Source: Thelonectria olida
Lineage: Eukaryota > Ascomycota > Sordariomycetes > Hypocreales > Nectriaceae
Reading direction: 5' to 3'
Assembly: GCA_020736575.1 (NCBI GenBank)
Contig: JAGPYM010000014.1
Span: forward strand, 744,001-808,000
Length of the DNA stretch: 64,000 nucleotides
In this document: one piece after another, positions 20,350 through 31,902 of the stretch
Position numbering within the stretch: the first letter of the stretch is position 1
Layout: every line of letters begins with the position of its first letter
Position numbers and translations under genes: made by a program
Notes under the pieces: generated by a model
Seen by the model: the letters and a program-made list of their open reading frames with translations, nothing else
Told to the model about the DNA's origin: nothing
Databases searched by the model: none

Positions 20350-22962
20350 CTTGGCTAAGTCTGGAGAAGCGGTTGTGAAAGGCGATATAAAGTGTCTGTA
20401 GTCAGTGCAGAGGCAGTAGAGAAAGAGAGACGAGATCAGGTAACCAGGTTGGAGCAGATTACGCAGCTGGACACGGGTCTTTAATATTCACCGCATCTAC
20501 CACTGCAGCGTATACTGGAGGGGGGTAAGCTGTAGGCGCTTCAGTTTACCTATCGCAAGCCCACGCTGCATTTGATTGCTTTGATGCGCACGGCCGACCT
20601 GTTGTTGCATGGTGCGGAGGAGCAACAGGGGGCCACCCTACTAGACGAGGCGATTCAGCGTCGACGCAATGACAATCGATGCGAAGGATTCATCGTCGCA
20701 AGTTGAGCATGCGCGGGCTGCTTCCGATTGGTGGTTGCCTCAGACACATGTTCCGTGGCTACCAAGTTCACGGCTCCCTCATCCAGGACCCAAGCCCGGA
20801 CGAGCTGTGTCCTCCGCAATGCCCGTCCGTCCACAGGTCGTCGTCATTCAGCCCGCCAAGACTTACGCTAGACACAGAGCCCCGAGTACTCCATCCCTAC
20901 ACGTGGGTGAAGGGCCAAGTGGATTGTGGGAGGGAACCGAGAAGCGGAACCGTTCGTTATCTACGCCAGACATGGACACTTTGGATGCTCGTGGGCATGA
21001 CTCGTGGCTCAGGTTCGGGGTAAAACCGACTAAGATCAAGCTGCGTGTGAAAGCTGATGAGTGATAAGCCACATCCGACCAGTTGGTGGAGCGTCTCCTG
21101 AGTCTAGGCCCTGCGGTTGCATTGATGACAATTGAGTTTGGCCTACTTGGGGAGAGGCGGCTCCTTCGGTTACAGAAGGCGAGCCGGAAAGACAAGGGCA
21201 GACTGGTGAGGGGTAGGGAGAAGTGCTGACGGGCTTGGGAATACGATGGTGGCATATATGGCATTTTGCGATTCATATGTTGGCGCCTTGGGACGAATTC
21301 AGTGCACGGTTCATGGAAGAGTTCATGGGATATTGAGCAACGACCATTCGGGGATATATCTACCGAAATTCCATGCTTTTGGCATCATCAATGAACACCC
21401 GTCAGGGCCAGTCGCTCCCATCGTCGAACCAGGATGTTCCGTCAGCCCTGCGTGATTTCCACACTCGCTTACGACATGAGCACCTACGCCACGGTTCATT
21501 CTCTTTGGGAAACGTGAAGGAAGGGCGCCAGAAAGGCTTGGTACTTTACGCCATGAACACGGTACATACATTGACCTTTCCCCAATGAAGCATTTTGAGG
21601 CCCCCCAAGCGTGACTGGTTTAATGGGTGAACCGGGGTAGTCGTACGATGGCCTCGCTAGCACACAATCCGCTCATCTCTTTCAGGGTCCAGATCCGATC
21701 TTTCCGCACGTCTTGTCCATTTTGACAGCGGCGATGTTAACGCCACACTAAGACTATCGACACACCAACCTATCGGCCGATCCATATTCGACCAAGTCGA
21801 TCGCGTCAAGACATTTGGGAATCTTGGATCGCGCTCGCTCTTGAGCCGCAAAGCGGGGGATCATCTCTCTCTCCGCCAGGCCAGACCACCGCATGCAATG
21901 ATTGCCGACGAGACAACACTTTGCAGCATCATCCCTCAATCAGCCCCGGGAAGGCCTTCTTCCACCGATGTCAAGTCGAATCAATTAGGATGGGCACCAA
22001 GTACTTCTCACTCATTCTTCGAAGAGCTGTGCCTCGTCGGAATTGGCTTGCCAGTCATTACGTAGCCCGGGGAAACCGTAATTAAGTTTTGCTTTTTCCA
22101 ACGCCACGTGGATCTTCAATGGGGCCATTCAGCCTGTTCCTGATTCTCGGGACTGTCATAAATGATAGGTTGGCATTTGCTGGTAACGGCTAAAGAGATG
22201 AAGCATAACGCCACGCAACTTCTGGAACGGCTGAATAGGCGGAATTGACACCGTTCAAACATGTTCGTGTGCCTCGCATTTACCCATCGCGTGTTCCGTC
22301 CACCTCCCCGGCTGCCGTTGCTGCGGTGGATGCGAGTCCGGAGTGCTGGTATCCAATTGCTGCTCGCTGAACGGAGAGACTCATGCGCGCCTCATAAGTC
22401 CCGCTGCTGAACGTGGATTCATTTTGTCAAGGTCAGGTAAATTCACTTCAAACGAGGAAATGTCAAACACTTCGCAACAGCAACCGAGTGCCTTGGGATG
22501 GCGAGCACTCTGCCCTGCTACATTTTTCACCATTGGATGAATAATGTGCCTTTCACGTCCGCAAAATGTCGCATCTATACGACTTCTTTCAGGGCATCTA
22601 GTTCAAGTCTTGCGGAGGCTTAATGAGGGCCGGCGCTCCCCGGCCCGGGTCCGGCACGCAGCCTGGTCTTCTCCGGAACCCGCCAAAGCAGGCTCGGCAT
22701 TGGCTGTATTTCATAAGTGAATGTTTCTTAATTCAGTTGGTAAAATAGTCTTTCCTCCCTCGGTAGGTTCTCAACGTGTATCAACGCCTGCGCAGGAACC
22801 TCAAGTCATGGGATAATTATCGCAAGTTCATGGCCTCGAGACGCTCTTACTTCATAATCTCCCTCGTTGACTTGGTATTTCTCTTCTACTTCCAAAATAC
22901 CGGAAAGCTCATAGTGACAGCCAAGATATCAAATATTTACAGATGAATTTACGATAAACAAC
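20350..22962. other. Gene-poor 2.6 kb intergenic region
   Basis: Read on both strands: only short open frames (for example 20669-21064 plus, 20863-21276 minus), mutually overlapping, with no motif, no signal peptide and no splice extension. A GC-rich patch with CCGG-type palindromes is near 22630-22670. No terminal inverted repeats or transposase fragment recognised. A non-coding transcript cannot be excluded. Confidence 0.5.
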
Positions 22963-24432
22963 TCAAAGCCAGGTATAACACTCATCGGCAACAGGCACCG
23001 TGACGCTGTAAACAGTCTCCCGCCACCACTGCGTCACAAAGGCAATCACACTGAACTCAAACTCGGAAGAAATCGAGAGCCCCTGGGCGCACTCCTCGTC
23101 GTTGGGCTGTGTCACCGACCCATCAATGCTAGTGCCGTCCGAGGTTCCGTTGAGCACCTGGCTGGCGCTGAGGACAAAGTCGTTGTTGAACTTGGGCTGC
23201 GCCGTGACACCTCCGCTGAGGTCGATGAGGCCGCCGAGGAGTTCGAACTGCAGCATGACGGTAATGTCAACGTAGGGGTTCACGGATGCGCTGGCCTTCT
23301 CGCTGATGTTGGCTTGCGCGGTGAAGACGGGAGTCCAGCCCGTCGCGGAAGAGTTGGAGCTGTCCAGGAAATCCAGATGGAAATTGCCATCGGCAATCTT
23401 AACCCCCAGGTCCGTCGTCAAGACTGCGGCAGCGTTGGCGGACAGGTTGACGCCAATGTCAAAGTCCAAGGCGGGGCCGAGCGTGACGATGCCGGGGACG
23501 TTGACGATGCTGTATGTCAGCGGCGCAGGGTCGTAGACGACGTTCTGGCTGTACGGAGCAGTGACGTTGAGGGTGAGGCCAAGCTCGGCAGACGCATACG
23601 TGTCGACATCGAACGAGAGCTCGTAAACCTTGGCCTTGAGGATCGAGTAGCGCAGCTTTCCAGAGAAGGTGATGGAGCTGCTGACGTTGGCGGTGTCGGC
23701 GACAACACTGAGGTAAGGAGCGTAGGAGTACAAGGAAGTGGATGGCGTCAAGGCCAGCGAGTTGGAGAGCGTCAAGCCGCTACTGTCCAAGGTGATGGCG
23801 CGTTTAGCTTGCCCAGCTGGGACAGAGGAGAAAGTGATCTCGGTATATGCTACACACACTTAGAATCTTGAAATCCAGAATGGGCACTTGGAGTGTGACA
23901 AACCTGCCGTGTTATTCAAGTCGGATTTTTCTCCGTTGGCGACAATGGTCAAAGTCTTATTGTTCGAAGTAATACCGCTGGTGAGGAAGATGCCTCTTTC
24001 GTTCTCGGCGTCACAGTCTCCAAGGTGGTTCGTGACAAGAATAAAGCTCTCGTCGTCGGACCAGTCGGAGAGGGCTTCCTCGAAAGCATCTTTGTGGGCA
24101 AACGTGATGGTTACGGAAGTGGCCTCGCAGTCAACGTTCGTGATATCGTCAACCTCCTCGAGCAGCACAGTCGGATGGTTCATCTCAAGCGAGACGTTGA
24201 CCAGGCTGTTGCCTTCCATACCCCAGTTCAACGAGACATTGGTCGACGGCACGAGATTTCCCAGGTTGGTAGTATCGGTGTCAGGGTTGATGATCGGGCT
24301 GAGAGTGGTATCGGATCCGACTCTGGAGCTTGTGGCATTCCTAGCATAGTGAGGGTGGGCTCGACGGGTTCCATGGCCGGAAGCCAGTCCGGCGATGACG
24401 GCAAGAAACGAGAGTGAATGAAGTATAGCCAT
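22963..24432 (-). CDS. Large secreted glycoprotein of unknown function, 471 aa
   Basis: I do not recognise a characterised family; the architecture resembles uncharacterised secreted mould proteins with paired beta-rich domains of unknown function. Exons 24432-23904 and 23849-22963; the intron 23903-23850 joins NTA to AYTEI in frame. Signal peptide at about residues 1-19 ending GLASGHG. Many N-glycosylation sequons (NAT, NVS, NNT, NKT, NLS, NIS, NGT). Composition is beta-rich with Ser/Thr and alternating hydrophobics, few Cys (two near DCE and GDCD, two near the C-terminus), and no membrane anchor. The final part contains TQWWRETVYSVTV. Probably cell-surface or extracellular. Confidence 0.75.
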
Positions 24433-25941
24433 CGTTGTTAGCAGTATTCAGTAATGAGCGACTAGCCTTGGGCTTGAAAGATGCACCTAATGCCGATGCC
24501 TATCTATCCTTTCGCATCAAGAGCACCATGCGCGATATATATCGCCATCATGGCAATGCCGAAAAGAAGACCCTGAATCCTCAGCACATGTCAATCTGGC
24601 CGTCAACGTTCCATTCAGGTCACAATGCATAACACTGTGGCCCGCGCGCTGGCCGGCCCTACTCCCATGACAGGACGAAGCGAGTGACGGCTTCACCGGG
24701 TCAGCCCAGTTGATGCCTATTCGAGCCACGGCATTATCAAATCTCTAGCTGCTTTGGGACGCTCGGGCGACTGTCACGGTGGGAGCGCCCAGATTCGGGC
24801 ACCAGCCTGAGCAGCTTCACCGGAAATTGGCTCCACTGTGCGGCGTGAACGGTATCAGAACCGTAGATGCAACCCCTGATGTGGCCAGATATAATGGCAG
24901 TTGTATGATAGAATGCCACATAAAGGCACCTGTTTGAGAGGAAGGCTGAAAGTCCACCAATAGTGAATCCCTCGCGGAGATGCTTTTTCTGCTGCCGCGT
25001 GGCTCACATGTGAAAGCCGGCAGTGGTTGAAGTTCAAAGGGTTCAATCACAGCCTTCGTGGGGGTCAACTAGTCCCTTGATCCTGACAACCTGAAGGAAT
25101 GCCGAAATTCGCCAGACTGCCATCTTAGACCCTGTTTCTTGAATGCTCTAGGAAAGACCAAATAGGAAGGCCTTCACGTAATGGGACGTTTTTCTCATCT
25201 CTATCATTTGGCAAAAGTGCCGTTTCTCAACCAAACAAATGTCGATCTTGCCCTTATTAGGCCTCAAGGACGAATGCGAAACCTCAACACCACTCAATCA
25301 AACAGACGGTTTTCTCAGGCGATTGATAACTGCCGTTTAATTGGGACGGGAACTAGCTGATCTATTGAAACTTTAACTGAGTTCTCGGGCATTTGACATA
25401 AGTACCTGCAATGTTTCGAAGGGCCCCAGTGGAATTTACATGGCTTGTCGCGTCTTTTCGAACTGAACGTCTCCTTCGAGCTCTCATGGTACACATTAAG
25501 GTCTTTAGCTTTTACCTGCCTTTAGCTTGAACTGAGAATCTTGTCGGGGTTCAAATCCGTCGGCGTCTAGGAAAGATTCAGTCTCAATCGTCTCTAAATC
25601 ACTCACGCCGATGAGTGGCCATTTAACCCTAGGGTAGCCCTGAGTCGAACTGAGACACTTCAGGCGGGAAGTCATCTCTATTCGGAGGCAGTAGATACCG
25701 AGAATTGAACAAAATGTCGAAAATCACTGATAAAAATGATTTAGAGAAGGAAAAGACTGCCTTTGTTTCATTTCATTTTTGTTTTGCCTGATCTTATCTT
25801 GAACATGTTCGCGTTTTGCTTGGCTCATTTTGACTCAACGCGTGAGGTATAACCAGATGCAGTAATCTCCCCCAAAACTCGTTCAGTTCTTATGAATCAA
25901 GCTAGTTTGTGTTAATAATTCTACATTAATGCTTGTCTGTT
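24433..25941. other. Intergenic 1.5 kb, no supported gene
   Basis: Upstream of the secreted glycoprotein and downstream of the Zn2Cys6 regulator gene (which ends at 25942). The right part (25100-25930) is relatively A/T-rich. A T-arm-like string at 25545-25559 is not accompanied by a cloverleaf. No repeats recognised. Confidence 0.5.
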
Positions 25942-28580
25942 TTATATCTGGGGAGGATACAGGAGACAATCAACGTCAAGTTGCTCCGCCAAATCTAACA
26001 GTTCTCGCGGCGAAAGAACAGCCATGGCACTGGCTGCGAAGTGATCCCACCCAGACTCATCAATTATCGGCTGTTGCTCATGCTCGCCGCTTTCTTCATC
26101 GTGTGTTCCGTCACGAGTCGGATTAATGTCAGTATCCATGGTGAGGGAGGGCGGCAAATCCGGTTGCCCCGTCACTGGACTGAATGTAGACAACTTCTGC
26201 TCTAGCTGGCCTAGTTCGGCCTTTCGCAGAGGCGCCACTAAGCTTCCCTTTGCAATCATGGTGTCTAAGATGTAGTTGGTGTCGTCGCGCCAGCTGTGAT
26301 CCTGGATCAGGTGTGGGCAGATGACGGTAATCAGATGGAGTAAGAAGCCGGAGGACGAAGCATATTCGACCTGGAACGGTAAAAATGACTCTAGATTGCG
26401 GGAATAGGTCAAAATTCGCTCATAAACACATCAGTCACAGTTGCTTGACCTACCTAATAAGTCTTCATCGGCCAATGCCTTGAGTGTTCTTAGAACAGTT
26501 TGAGCTGAGTCGACGCATGCTTGGATGAGGGAAGCGACAGGAGCGGAAAGATTGATTCCACAAGACACTTGTGTAGTGGCCTGCTCTATGTGCATGTGTA
26601 GCGCACACATTATCTGCGGCCGGGTGGTGAGGACCACGCACTTCCGATGTATGTTAGCCAGGGCCCCATGAGAAACATCCTTCCGCTGTACTCACATGGT
26701 GGTACCCCAGTATCAGTCGCGTCGCAGTCCGCGAGGCCTTACTGATGGAGTCCTGAAAGTGAGTGCTAATAAGCGTGTTCAGGTCTCGAGACAAGTCGGC
26801 AAGAACTCGCAGAATGGACTGCGTGTCGGAAATGAGTGTCCCGTCGTAATTCTTGCCCACGCCGTAGACAGCTAATATAATGGATGAGTAACTTGCGTCA
26901 CACTATGTGTTGAATTCATTGAACTTACTCGTCAGAATCCTCGCCGTCAAGCGTGACAGTCGGACGTGTAGAGTCATGGTCAGGGCATTGAGGGAATCGT
27001 CCATTTCGGAGGGAAGCTTCGTGGTGATGTCTTCGTCCCGAATTGATGTTGTCGCTCCGATGAGCGCTGACCAGTCTCGGTCCAGCATGTATACGATCCA
27101 AAATACGATATGACATCGTCTCGAATGCGCCACGCCTACAACATCTTCTCGCATGTGTCGATGCATTCCAGCAAGGACGCACACGCGGAGGGCTTGGCCA
27201 ATCTAGCGGACGGGATTAGTGAGACCAACATGGGGTACACAGGAAGCGCTCACATGATGAAAAGCAGCAACTCTCATATCTACCGACTGGTAGTACAGCG
27301 CCGCCAAGGTCAGAGCTTGGGCCGAGATGACGGGTTCATAGTCAACGCTCGCCATGTCCGGCAGCATGGTCATTGCCCGTGCTGCATAATGATAGCCGGG
27401 CGGTTTGTCATCCCGAGCACCATTACCCATGAAGGCCTTTCCAAACGCCAACATGAGCAGGAACAAGGAATACCAATGTGTGCACCGCCTAGCCTTTGCA
27501 GGCGCATCTTCATACAACTCCCTCATATGACGAAGGAAATCCTGCTCGTCAATTATGTTGGCCAATGGGCCGAGATAGAACATGGCTGTTTTTACCAGGA
27601 AAAGAGCAAAGTCAGAAGGAGGCAGGTTGGAGACGTCTGGAACCTCGTCGGGCCCTAGAAGGCGCCGTTGCATGCGAAACGCGCTGCCGTCGAGGTGCCA
27701 CGGTGGTGGTTCGCAATCGGCGTTGGGTAGATGCTTGCCCACAAGCGACAGGACTCGGCGACAAAAGGCCCATGAAGATGAAGGGCCCATATACCCTAAG
27801 AGCTGATTAGCCAGACGATCTGTGAAAGGGCATGATGAGTCTGTACAATATCTCCCATTTGCTGCTTGCGCAAAAGTGTAGTCGTTGTCCACGAGCGGAT
27901 TTCTCCGAAACGCGGGCTCGACTCTGTCGAGAGAAGGCCCAGTGCCATCATCATCGTGGATGTCCTCTGTCTGGTGGTGATCGAGGGACGTCCCTGGGGT
28001 CAGAGCTTGGAGGCATCAGCAGGCGACAGAAGTGAGTTTGGAGGCATGGGCGTCTCACTCATATCTGGCACATGGCCATGAGGGGTTGTTATTGAGCTGG
28101 AGCTGGCGATGGTGGTATCTGCAGTGGGCGGCCTAAAGCCAGACGCAGATGATATGCTTGAGTGCGGGTCTCGGGTTTGTTGCCCTTCATTGCCCAGGAA
28201 AGAATCGAAACCTATCCCATCTTTGTGGTTCTCTAGAGCTCTCAGATAGCTGTAATGGTCGGGCGCATCAGCACATGGTCTCAGTGGGTATTGGGACATG
28301 ATCATTGAGATGCTGACCTCTCAGGAACGGATATCCGTTTATCTGTGGCGGGAAATTGACAGGCAACATTCTTTCGTTCACATCTTGCACAAGGCTCCGA
28401 GCCAGAGCACTTGACCTTCATCGATCGACAACGATTGCATCTATTGAAGGCGCGTCAGAGCGGGGGATCTCATGATTCTCATCTCATCTCACCACCACAC
28501 GACAAAGGCGGGGAAAAGCAAAATACGCACGCCTTGGGACATTTCTTGGCTACTCTGGTCCGTCTTTGGCCGTTCGGCAT
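25942..28580 (-). CDS. Zn2Cys6 transcription factor with fungal-specific regulatory domain, 729 aa; candidate proline-cluster regulator
   Basis: Nuclear binuclear-zinc activator. Exons (minus): 28580-28531, 28440-28318, 28249-28059, 27993-27254, 27202-26929, 26871-26696, 26640-26454, 26390-25942; every junction is in phase and the total is 730 codons including stop. The zinc cluster is split by intron 1: C-x2-C-x6-C-x5-C-x2-C-x6-C (about residues 18-43, ACNRCRSMKVKC then EPCARC). The middle homology domain spans the central exons, with IGQALRVCVLAG, VFWIVYMLDRDWSALIG and a DEDI...LP block typical of Fungal_trans proteins. It sits next to the proline dehydrogenase/P5C dehydrogenase pair, as prnA does in the Aspergillus prn cluster; orthology is inference. 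Two TCGG-N9-CCGA dyads lie upstream of its start. Confidence 0.88.
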
Positions 28581-28659
28581 CTTGGCTCATCAGTTCCAGT
28601 AAGAAGGCGACTCGTTTATTGAGTGGAAACAGTGAATAGGTCGTGGGACGATGGAGTCG

Positions 28660-28676
28660 TCGGGGGGAGATCCCGA
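28660..28676. promoter_or_regulatory. TCGG-N9-CCGA dyad, candidate Zn2Cys6 operator
   Basis: Inverted TCGG/CCGA half-sites separated by nine bases, the arrangement expected for a dimeric Zn2Cys6 protein. It lies 80 bp upstream of the regulator start. Binding is inferred, not shown. Confidence 0.45.
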
Positions 28677-28753
28677 CCTTAAGTAACGGTTTGCATGCTC
28701 TCGATTGGAATCTCCCAAAGAGGAAAGTTTCTTATCAGCGCCAATTTGTCACG

Positions 28754-28770
28754 TCGGGATCACTTTCCGA
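28754..28770. promoter_or_regulatory. Second TCGG-N9-CCGA dyad, candidate Zn2Cys6 operator
   Basis: Same half-sites and same nine-base spacing as the site at 28660-28676, with a different spacer sequence. Centre-to-centre distance is 94 bp, about nine helical turns. Confidence 0.45.
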
Positions 28771-29045
28771 CTCCACGAGTCAGAAGAGGGATGCGATATC
28801 GGAATCGGAAGCCGAGGATAACCTTGCGCAAACACGCAGAAATCACGTCGCAGTTGTAAAGTCTACGGGATCGAATCCCATGTAGCCGAGCAGGTGGTCA
28901 ATTGAATGAATCTAAAAAGGAAGTCATCTGGACAGGCAATCAAGCGTTATCGACTCGGCCTTGGCTCGCAACCTTCAACACCAGAGTGAAACAGCAGCAT
29001 CATGCTTGTCGGAAGGGCACCCACTCAATCACTTGCTGCACTGAG

Positions 29046-29100
29046 GTAAGTTGCCTTCAACAAAGTCCAGAGTATACATGCTCATTTTGTATTCCCGTAG
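29046..29100 (+). other. Probable intron in the 5' leader of the flavoprotein gene
   Basis: GAG|GTAAGT donor and CCCGTAG acceptor, 55 nt, just upstream of the ATG at 29162. No coding frame needs it, so it would lie in the untranslated leader. Confidence 0.45.
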
Positions 29101-29161
29101 GCGATTGGCAGCACACCGAGGGCACCCTCATTGGCCAAAAGCATTCCCTGCTTCCTTCAGG

Positions 29162-30058
29162 ATGAACTCAGCAGCCGCAGCCGCAGCTGTTAAACCAGCA
29201 CCATTTCAAGCCGTTTTAGCAGCCGACAATTTTGAAGAGACACTCGCTAGGCGACCAGACTTTGACCATTCCAACGCCCCAATTGAAGTCACTAAATCAC
29301 CGGATCCAAACTGGTCATACGGCAACGGCGTCAGGAGCCCATCGCCAACCGCCCAGAAACGTCACAAAGAAATCGACCCCTACTCTTCAGATCGCAATGT
29401 CGGCCAGAACTACAGACTTCTCATTTCAGGCATCGCACCGAGGCCTGTTGGCTTCCTCAGCACAGTCTCTAAAGACGGCAAGACGAAGAACCTCGCCCCG
29501 TTCAGTTACTTCCAGCTTGTCGACCACGATCCGCCCCTGTTTATAGTCAGCTTTTCCTCGCGATTGGGGGCCACCAAGGATACATTCCAGAATCTCAAGG
29601 AAACTGGCGAATGCGTCATCAACACGGTCTCGGAAAACATGATTGAAGCCGTGAGCGCATCTTCAATCGATGCACCTTACGGATTATCCGAGTGGGAAGT
29701 CACTGGCCTCCACGAAGCACCGACAACGACGGTAAAGCCCTCGCGTGTTCGGGAATCAGTTTTTTCTGTCGAAGCCAAAGTGGTCGACATCAAGGAGTTT
29801 GAGCCGCATTCGCCAGGCATGAGCGCCGCGGGAATTGTTCTCCTCAAGGCTACTCGATTCTGGGTGCAGGAAGACGCCGCAAACGAAGACTTCAGTCACA
29901 TCGAACTCGATAAATTGCGCCCAATTGCACAGTTGGGTGGTATGTCATATGGTCGAATCAGCTCTACGTTTGAGCTTCCACGGATGCGTTGGGCAGATGA
30001 GCAGCCAAAGAGTGAACGACTTACGGATCTTCAGACAGAGTTAGAGCAGAAGGAATAG
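29162..30058 (+). CDS. Flavin reductase-like FMN-binding split-barrel protein, 298 aa
   Basis: Predicted FMN-binding flavoprotein of the flavin-reductase-like (DIM6/NtaB) family; such proteins reduce flavin with NAD(P)H or bind FMN for an unidentified reaction. It is a single coding exon. The start at 29162 (MNSAAAAAAVKP) was preferred to the open-frame start at 29051, because the upstream stretch is leader-like and contains a consensus intron. Core motifs: RLLISGIAPRPVGFLST, NLAPFSYFQLVDHDPPLF, KDTFQNLKETGECVINTV and an LLKATRFWV strand, matching the split barrel. No signal peptide. It lies between the Zn2Cys6 regulator (divergent) and proline dehydrogenase (convergent). A link to amino-acid catabolism is suggested only by position. 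Confidence 0.88.
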   Translation: MNSAAAAAAVKPAPFQAVLAADNFEETLARRPDFDHSNAPIEVTKSPDPNWSYGNGVRSPSPTAQKRHKEIDPYSSDRNVGQNYRLLISGIAPRPVGFLSTVSKDGKTKNLAPFSYFQLVDHDPPLFIVSFSSRLGATKDTFQNLKETGECVINTVSENMIEAVSASSIDAPYGLSEWEVTGLHEAPTTTVKPSRVRESVFSVEAKVVDIKEFEPHSPGMSAAGIVLLKATRFWVQEDAANEDFSHIELDKLRPIAQLGGMSYGRISSTFELPRMRWADEQPKSERLTDLQTELEQKE

Positions 30059-30463
30059 CATTTCTCTTCGTATTCAATTCGGATCATGCCTCAATAGGAT
30101 TGTAAACTAGGTTGCCAATAGAATTCTTCGATCTTTTTAAAAGTTTCCATGACATTATTGCAGGGTCGGACATCTTGCCAATGCGACCAGATTGTGAGAT
30201 CGTCCTCTTGATGGTGGAAAGCGGGAGTAATTGATAAAATCCTTTTATTTGAGTTATTGTGTGCTAGTATAGAAGCTCAGTCACAGGTCGCGAAGATGGA
30301 GTTGACGTGGGACGATGATAGAAATAAATACCAATTATTCCGTTGCATAGAATTGATGTCACAGACTCAAGAATGCCCCAATCAGGACCAAGCATCCAAA
30401 GAACAGCGATGGTTCCATCATTCTTTACCCGTTGAGTTCTAACCTCTTCTATACCTGTATTCT
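30059..30463. other. Intergenic between convergent genes
   Basis: A/T-rich 3' flanks of the flavoprotein and proline dehydrogenase genes. No gene supported. Confidence 0.5.
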
Positions 30464-31902
30464 CTACCCTAGCACTCTTCGGCGCACTTCCTTTCTCATA
30501 GCCTCCGCCATATGCTGCGTCCTCTCCACCGCTCCCTTGTTCTCTACCGCGCGACGGTAGAGATACCCGATACACTCTTGAACAGAGCCCCAAGGAATCG
30601 CCTTGTGAATACGAGGAAACGTATCACGGAGCTTGGGGTCGGAAGCAGCCTTCTCGTATTCTTGCAGCAATTTGCAGCTCAACTCATCCGCCATGCCCAG
30701 GATCTGCGCACACTCAAATGCTGTCGTAGGAAGCCCGGCCAAGACCCTGGCTTTGTGGGTTTCGAGGGCTTTGTCCACGCTTTCGGCGTTGTGTGTGGCC
30801 AAGAAGAGCGCGGCATTGGGGAATGGGAGATCCTTGACGGCTTCTGGCATGCGCCGGGAGAGGAACATGTCGGCAATGGAATTGTATGAGCGATCCGTGT
30901 CCTCCTTGGTGCCATGGATGAGTGACCGAACCTCGTTCTCTATGTAAGCGCCGCGAACCAGCTTGATAGCGACGGTCCATCCCTCCTTCGCGGCGAGGGT
31001 AATGTGTCTCTCAGCGTTTGCCTTGGCCCCCTTGAGGTAGCCTTGGATCGTGTTGAACAACAGCGCTTCGCCTCCTCGGTTGTGTTTCCTCATCATGGCA
31101 ATGCACCACTCGTCGAGCGTTGGCTGCAGGGCCTGTTGCTCGGCGTCAAACCACACTCTGCATCCCTTTTCCCGCGCCGTATTGCAAATCTCGTCGAGGG
31201 CGTTTTCGACTTGTTCGGGCATCGGCTGATGACCTTTCATTGCATCGAGCGCGACGGGTCCGGCTCCTGTCACCCTGGTAGCGATCATATTAGTGTCGTC
31301 CCTTGCAGACGAGGGCAGGGGGTCACTTACTTCAGAGCAATGAAGTCACCAACATCAAGCATGCCCAAAGTTTCCAGATTGCCTTGCTTCCATTCTTGGA
31401 TCATCTTGTAATGCGCCGGTCCGTATTTCGCACCATCAGAATGGACTTGTTCCCCCGCTGGGTTATCCAACACGACTTCCTTGGCGTACCCAAGGATAAC
31501 ACCGTGGAAGCCGAGTTTCTTGACGTCTTTCACAACTTGTGATACTTCCACAGAGTTTGTGCCTGCGCAAAAGTGGTTATATAGTGACCAACGAAGCACT
31601 CGGTTCATGATAGGGTTCTTGTCTGCGTCTAACAAAGCTGACTTGGACCTCGTGAGGATTGAAATGAGTGCCAGGGAAGGTCGGAGCAACCAGCTTGTTG
31701 CCATAACTGTCGTCAAGGCCGCAGAGCGGAACAACGTCTTGGCGGGGAGCTTGCTGAGCGCTGAGCTCTCCTCTGAGGGTACATGGGTAGGCTTGATGGA
31801 GGCATTGGTGAGTGACCTCCTTCCTGGAGATCTGTTTAAAGAAGGTGAAAAAGGAAGCAAAGTTGCTCTTCGCATATAAAATCGACTTCTTGGAAGCAAC
31901 AT
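30464..31902 (-). CDS. prnD/PUT1-like: Proline dehydrogenase (proline oxidase), mitochondrial, 460 aa
   Basis: FAD-dependent enzyme oxidising L-proline to delta-1-pyrroline-5-carboxylate and passing electrons to the respiratory chain. Exons 31902-31331 and 31274-30464; the intron (31330-31275) has a GTAAGT donor and a CTAAT-type branch point and joins FIALK to VTGAGP. The first about 35 residues are Arg/Ser-rich without acidic residues, as in a mitochondrial presequence. PRODH barrel motifs: GAGPVALDAM, VWFDAEQQALQP, TIQGYLK, KLVRGAYIENE (about 295-305) and YLYRRAVEN (about 428-436), whose arginines bind the proline carboxylate. Length is normal for the family. The gene is divergent from P5C dehydrogenase across a 0.6 kb shared promoter containing CGG-N9/10-CCG dyads. 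Confidence 0.95.

Larger units (their letters stand above)
28581..29161. promoter_or_regulatory. Divergent promoter, Zn2Cys6 regulator / FMN flavoprotein
   Basis: This 581-bp region separates two divergent starts and holds two TCGG-N9-CCGA dyads (28660-28676 and 28754-28770, centres 94 bp apart) and a probable 5'-leader intron of the flavoprotein transcript (29046-29100). Confidence 0.55.

Noticed and set aside
20863..21276. 137-codon minus-strand frame in the gene-poor block
   Set aside because: Pro/Ser/Arg-rich translation without motifs, overlapped by plus-strand frames of similar length.
25545..25559. T-arm-like string GGGGTTCAAATCC suggesting a tRNA
   Set aside because: No matching acceptor stem, D arm or anticodon stem upstream; no cloverleaf can be drawn.
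28865..28890. Palindromic GGGATCGAATCCC resembling a tRNA T arm on either strand
   Set aside because: Flanking sequence does not form the other arms; probably a chance hairpin.
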